From Monarcha castaneiventris obscurior (lineage: Eukaryota > Chordata > Aves > Passeriformes > Monarchidae): 64,000 nt of DNA. The DNA is taken from positions 93,591-157,590 of the forward strand of contig JAMPIT010000200.1 in NCBI GenBank assembly GCA_026261815.1. The letters run 5' to 3'. Position numbers and translations under genes: made by a program. The notes beneath the pieces were generated by a model. It worked only from the letters and a program-made list of their open reading frames with translations, had not been told where the DNA came from and did not search any database. Positions 61,111-64,000 of this stretch are shown in pieces (position 1 is the stretch's first letter; each line of letters begins with the position of its first letter).

Positions 61111-61739
61111 GGGACCTGCAGAACTGCATCCCAGTCCTCCCCGCGATAGCACGGGGGCTGCTCCTGCTGAACATCCTTCTGCCCGTTATCATCCGAAACA
61201 CCGGCCCGCAAGCCACCCGTTCTGCTCGGACCGACACCCCGCGTGTCCTGCTCTCGAGCCTCACTGTGCCGGGGAGGTCCCACACCTGATCCCCTCTTTG
61301 CCGCATCTCCCGGAGCCTATGCGGAGTTGGACTTCGATGATCCTTGTGGGTCACTTCGAACTCAGGATATTTTGTAATTCTACGCACAAAGCACAAGGAC
61401 TGTCTCCAGCACTTGAGAACAGCAGCATGTTACTATCTTTACCAACAAGTTTTCCAGGCATTAACCAGCCTCCTGCCGTGAACAACAGACTCGACGGGAG
61501 CCACACAGTGCGCAGGCACACCAGGCTGTGGAGGCAGCCTGCCCGCTCTTGGGCTATGCAACCAGCATCCTAACCAGGACGTGTCACCTTCCTGCCTGAA
61601 GCGCACCAACCGCCCAGGGGTGGGGCTGCGAGGAGAGGGCTGGAGGCAGAGACCACTTGGCAGCATCCCCAGAGTTGCAGAGCTCAAGGTGATGTGGGGA
61701 CAAGCAATCCAGCTCCACTGACGGGAGGCGGCGGCCTCG
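61111..61739. other. Spacer between CpG-rich blocks upstream of BCL9L
   Basis: Ordinary mixed-composition sequence with open frames on both strands but no recognisable product, splice pattern or repeat. Confidence 0.5.
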
Positions 61740-62220
61740 GTTGAAAATTAGCACAGACTCGCCCCTCTGCTCACACCCGGAGCGCCCGCACCGGGGCGGA
61801 GGAGCCGGCCTGCCCCGGGAGCGGAGGCGGGAACGGCGGCGGTGGGGGACAGGGGTCAGAGACAGGGGTGGGGGCGTCACCCCCCAAAACCGGGGACGGC
61901 GCGCGGCAGCGCCCCCTGTCAGGGCGGGGGGACATCTCCCGGTGGGGCGGGGCAGCGAGCGCCCCGCCCCGCCCCGCGTGGGCGACTCCCGGCAGCGGCA
62001 GCAACGGGGCTCTGTTCCCCATGGGTAGGCGAGGGGGGCTGGCGGCGAAACCCCGAACTCCCCCTATTCCCCACGGGCAGGTGAGGGGATGCGGCGGAGC
62101 CCTCCCGTTCCCCACGGGAAGACGGTGCTGCAGCGAGGCCCAGCGAAGAGCAACGGCGGCGGCCGCCGAAGGAGGGAGGAAGGGAAGGAGGGAGCGAGGG
62201 AGCGCCGGCTGCTTCCAACA
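61740..62220. promoter_or_regulatory. Second CpG-rich block upstream of BCL9L
   Basis: About 480 bp of CpG-dense DNA, separated from the BCL9L island by about 630 bp. It contains a G-quadruplex-type run at 61844-61874, a partial CTCF-like match near 61908-61921 and a diverged tandem repeat at 62015-62125. It could be an outer part of the BCL9L promoter or the start of an unseen neighbouring transcript; the sequence does not decide. Confidence 0.45.
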
Positions 62221-64000
62221 CCAGCTGGAAGGACGCGACATCAGTCTTTGCAGGCGCCTCTTTGGCACCTGGCACAGGGTCGCTTCGCCCGTTTGCAGAA
62301 GTGCCTGTGGAAAGCACCCGAGGCTGAAGCAGACGGAAGGGGTGCGGGTTGCGGATGTTCTGGGTTTTACCTCGGAGGGCCGCAGTCTGCACGAGTGGGC
62401 AGGCACTGGGAACCTCTTTGCATAAAGCATCGTTTGCTTACACTAGCCACCCAATGGAGATATACCCCTCCTCCAGGGGAGTGCTGAGGCCATATATCTC
62501 CCTGCCTCTCTGGTGAGCTCCCAAGTGCCTCATCAGCAAGCAGTGACATATTTTTTCACACTTTCATCCTTCCCAATAGCAGCACTGGGCTCATGTCCCC
62601 GCGGACAGCATGCACAGGTGCAGTGGGTTAAAAACGGTGCCCAGCCACCACTATCTGGCATGACAGCTCATTGCCATAGGCAGACAGGTAGCTCCTTCCC
62701 TCCAGCCAGGTGTGGTGTAGAGGGGACATATGGAACCACCTGTCCTCCGGCTCCTCTGGCTGCCTCTTTTCGCACTCCTTCCCTGCAACCTTCTGGGCTT
62801 TCTACATCACAGCCCTTCACATCTCTTCCAGCCTGCGCACATGCAAGTGGCAAAGCAAGACTGGAAAAGGTCAGCAAGAGGACCAGTCGCTGCCGATTCA
62901 GCACTGAGCCTCTGCCTTTAATTAACGTCTGCCAGGCTAGCTACCCTGCCTGCACTTGATGACAACTTCCAGTCTCCCCTTCCCTCCTCTATCATTATGC
63001 CCACGCTAGGAGAGATAGGGGAGGAGATGGTGAAGCAGATTCCCTGGAGTTCCTCAAAGCCTCTCTCTGCCAAAACCACAACCACCATGGCAGCAGCTCA
63101 TCCCAGGAGCTGCCTGTTACAGCAGCATCTTAGCAAGCCTCAGCCAAGATGCCCAGACTTGGCTGTTACCTGTTCCTCCCTTGCACAGGGTTTTCCTGCC
63201 TTTGAACAACAAAATCTACATACAACATACAAAACAGAAAAGTCTCCCAAACTAGTTAAGGACCAAGAGGGAGCCGTCTGTGACAGTGACTCCAGCCTTC
63301 CCTGGGAAGAATTGGGACTGACTGCCTAGAAGCTCCTGACACATTCTACCTCTGTGGGATGCAGAGAATACAGGGCTACAGGGTCAGAAGGATTGGCCTT
63401 GTCCTGTTGTGTTTTGCCAACAAGGACGTGTGGAGTAGATTGGAGCCGGTCCTAAGCTATGTCCAAGGCTCTGGGACTTGTTCATTCCCATTGACTCCAG
63501 AACACCAGCCCTAAGCTCAGACCTTCACAAGACCCCTGTGGGCAAGGCCCTCATTACACTTAGGAATATGATTAATTAGGTCCAATTAACTATACTGGAA
63601 TTAATTATGTGACTCACATTTAGCTGGAGCTGCCTCTTTGCGAAGCATTTCTTTCCCCAGTGGATCACTCCAGCAGGCCCCCAGCAGAGGCCCCAGAGAT
63701 AGAAGAGTCCAGACAAACTGTGCTGAAGGAAATGAGTCTGAGACTGTGAAATGCCTGTTTTGGGAGCAGCTCTCTGTTCTGCTGATCCGTGTAGCTATGG
63801 AGCAGGGAGCTGGTGGCAGTCCAGGATTAAATCCACAGAACCTGGCACACAGATTTGGTCTATATTCTCCCACAGAAAGGCAGTGGTCCAGCAAGAAGAT
63901 GGAAGAGGCTATGTTGCTACTGCTGAGGTAGACTCAGGCCTAAAAACATCTTTTCATCACTTCCCATGCTCCTCTCAGTCCTGCCCATCCCTACACAAAG
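62221..64000. other. Intergenic sequence upstream of BCL9L
   Basis: No coding exon, RNA gene or repeat family recognised. A nested hairpin lies at 62456-62501 next to a CCAAT sequence. In mammals UPK2 and FOXR1 follow BCL9L, but I see no trace of either in this stretch. Confidence 0.5.

Noticed and set aside
60805..61573. Possible divergent plus-strand gene starting at the TATA-like AATAAAAG in the BCL9L island (open frame at 61037-61573)
   Set aside because: No recognisable domain, no clear splice signals and strong GC influence; kept only as a remark on the AT-rich block.
61771..62430. 219-codon minus-strand and 185-codon plus-strand open frames in the second CpG-rich block
   Set aside because: Low-complexity GC-driven frames on opposite strands over the same DNA; the repeated peptide words come from the tandem repeat at 62015-62125.

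Overview
This window is vertebrate nuclear DNA, most likely from a bird. The protein-coding exons are clearly sauropsid versions of DDX6, CXCR5 and BCL9L, in the same order and orientation as the human 11q23.3 block. The spacing is very compact, as in avian microchromosomes: the DDX6 promoter lies about 2 kb from CXCR5 exon 1, and the CXCR5 and BCL9L poly(A) sites lie about 1.2 kb apart. A turtle or crocodilian cannot be excluded from sequence alone; several old MIR-like SINE fossils would suit any slowly evolving sauropsid. No prokaryotic, viral or CRISPR-like system is present.

Layout. (1) 1-3.0 kb, minus strand: the 5' end of DDX6, with the first coding exon (342-599), intron 1 and a CpG-island promoter with the inferred non-coding exon 1. 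The rest of DDX6 runs off the left edge. (2) 4.8-13.2 kb, plus strand: complete CXCR5. A 39-nt first coding exon is joined in phase to a single large exon encoding the seven-transmembrane receptor, followed by a roughly 2.1 kb 3' UTR ending at two tandem AATAAA signals. (3) 14.35-60.9 kb, minus strand: BCL9L, convergent with CXCR5. Seven coding exons at 17.8-28.2 kb join without phase conflict into a protein of about 1514 residues. A roughly 32 kb first intron (28.2-60.4 kb) separates them from a CpG-island first exon near 60.4-60.9 kb. (4) 61-64 kb: a second CpG-rich block and unremarkable sequence upstream of BCL9L, with no recognisable gene.

Function. DDX6 is a cytoplasmic RNA helicase of P-bodies, CXCR5 is the CXCL13 receptor of B cells and follicular helper T cells, and BCL9L is a nuclear Wnt co-activator bridging beta-catenin to Pygopus. 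They are neighbours by conserved synteny and are not a functional operon. The observations most worth a second look are: an Asn replacing the near-universal Asp2.50 of CXCR5; a telomeric-repeat insertion flanked by a 20-bp duplication; a 35-bp hairpin flanked by 9-bp direct repeats; a perfect CTCF-type motif inside BCL9L; and an in-frame open stretch in BCL9L exon 1 that could extend the protein N-terminus. Most other long open frames are GC-driven or antisense shadows.
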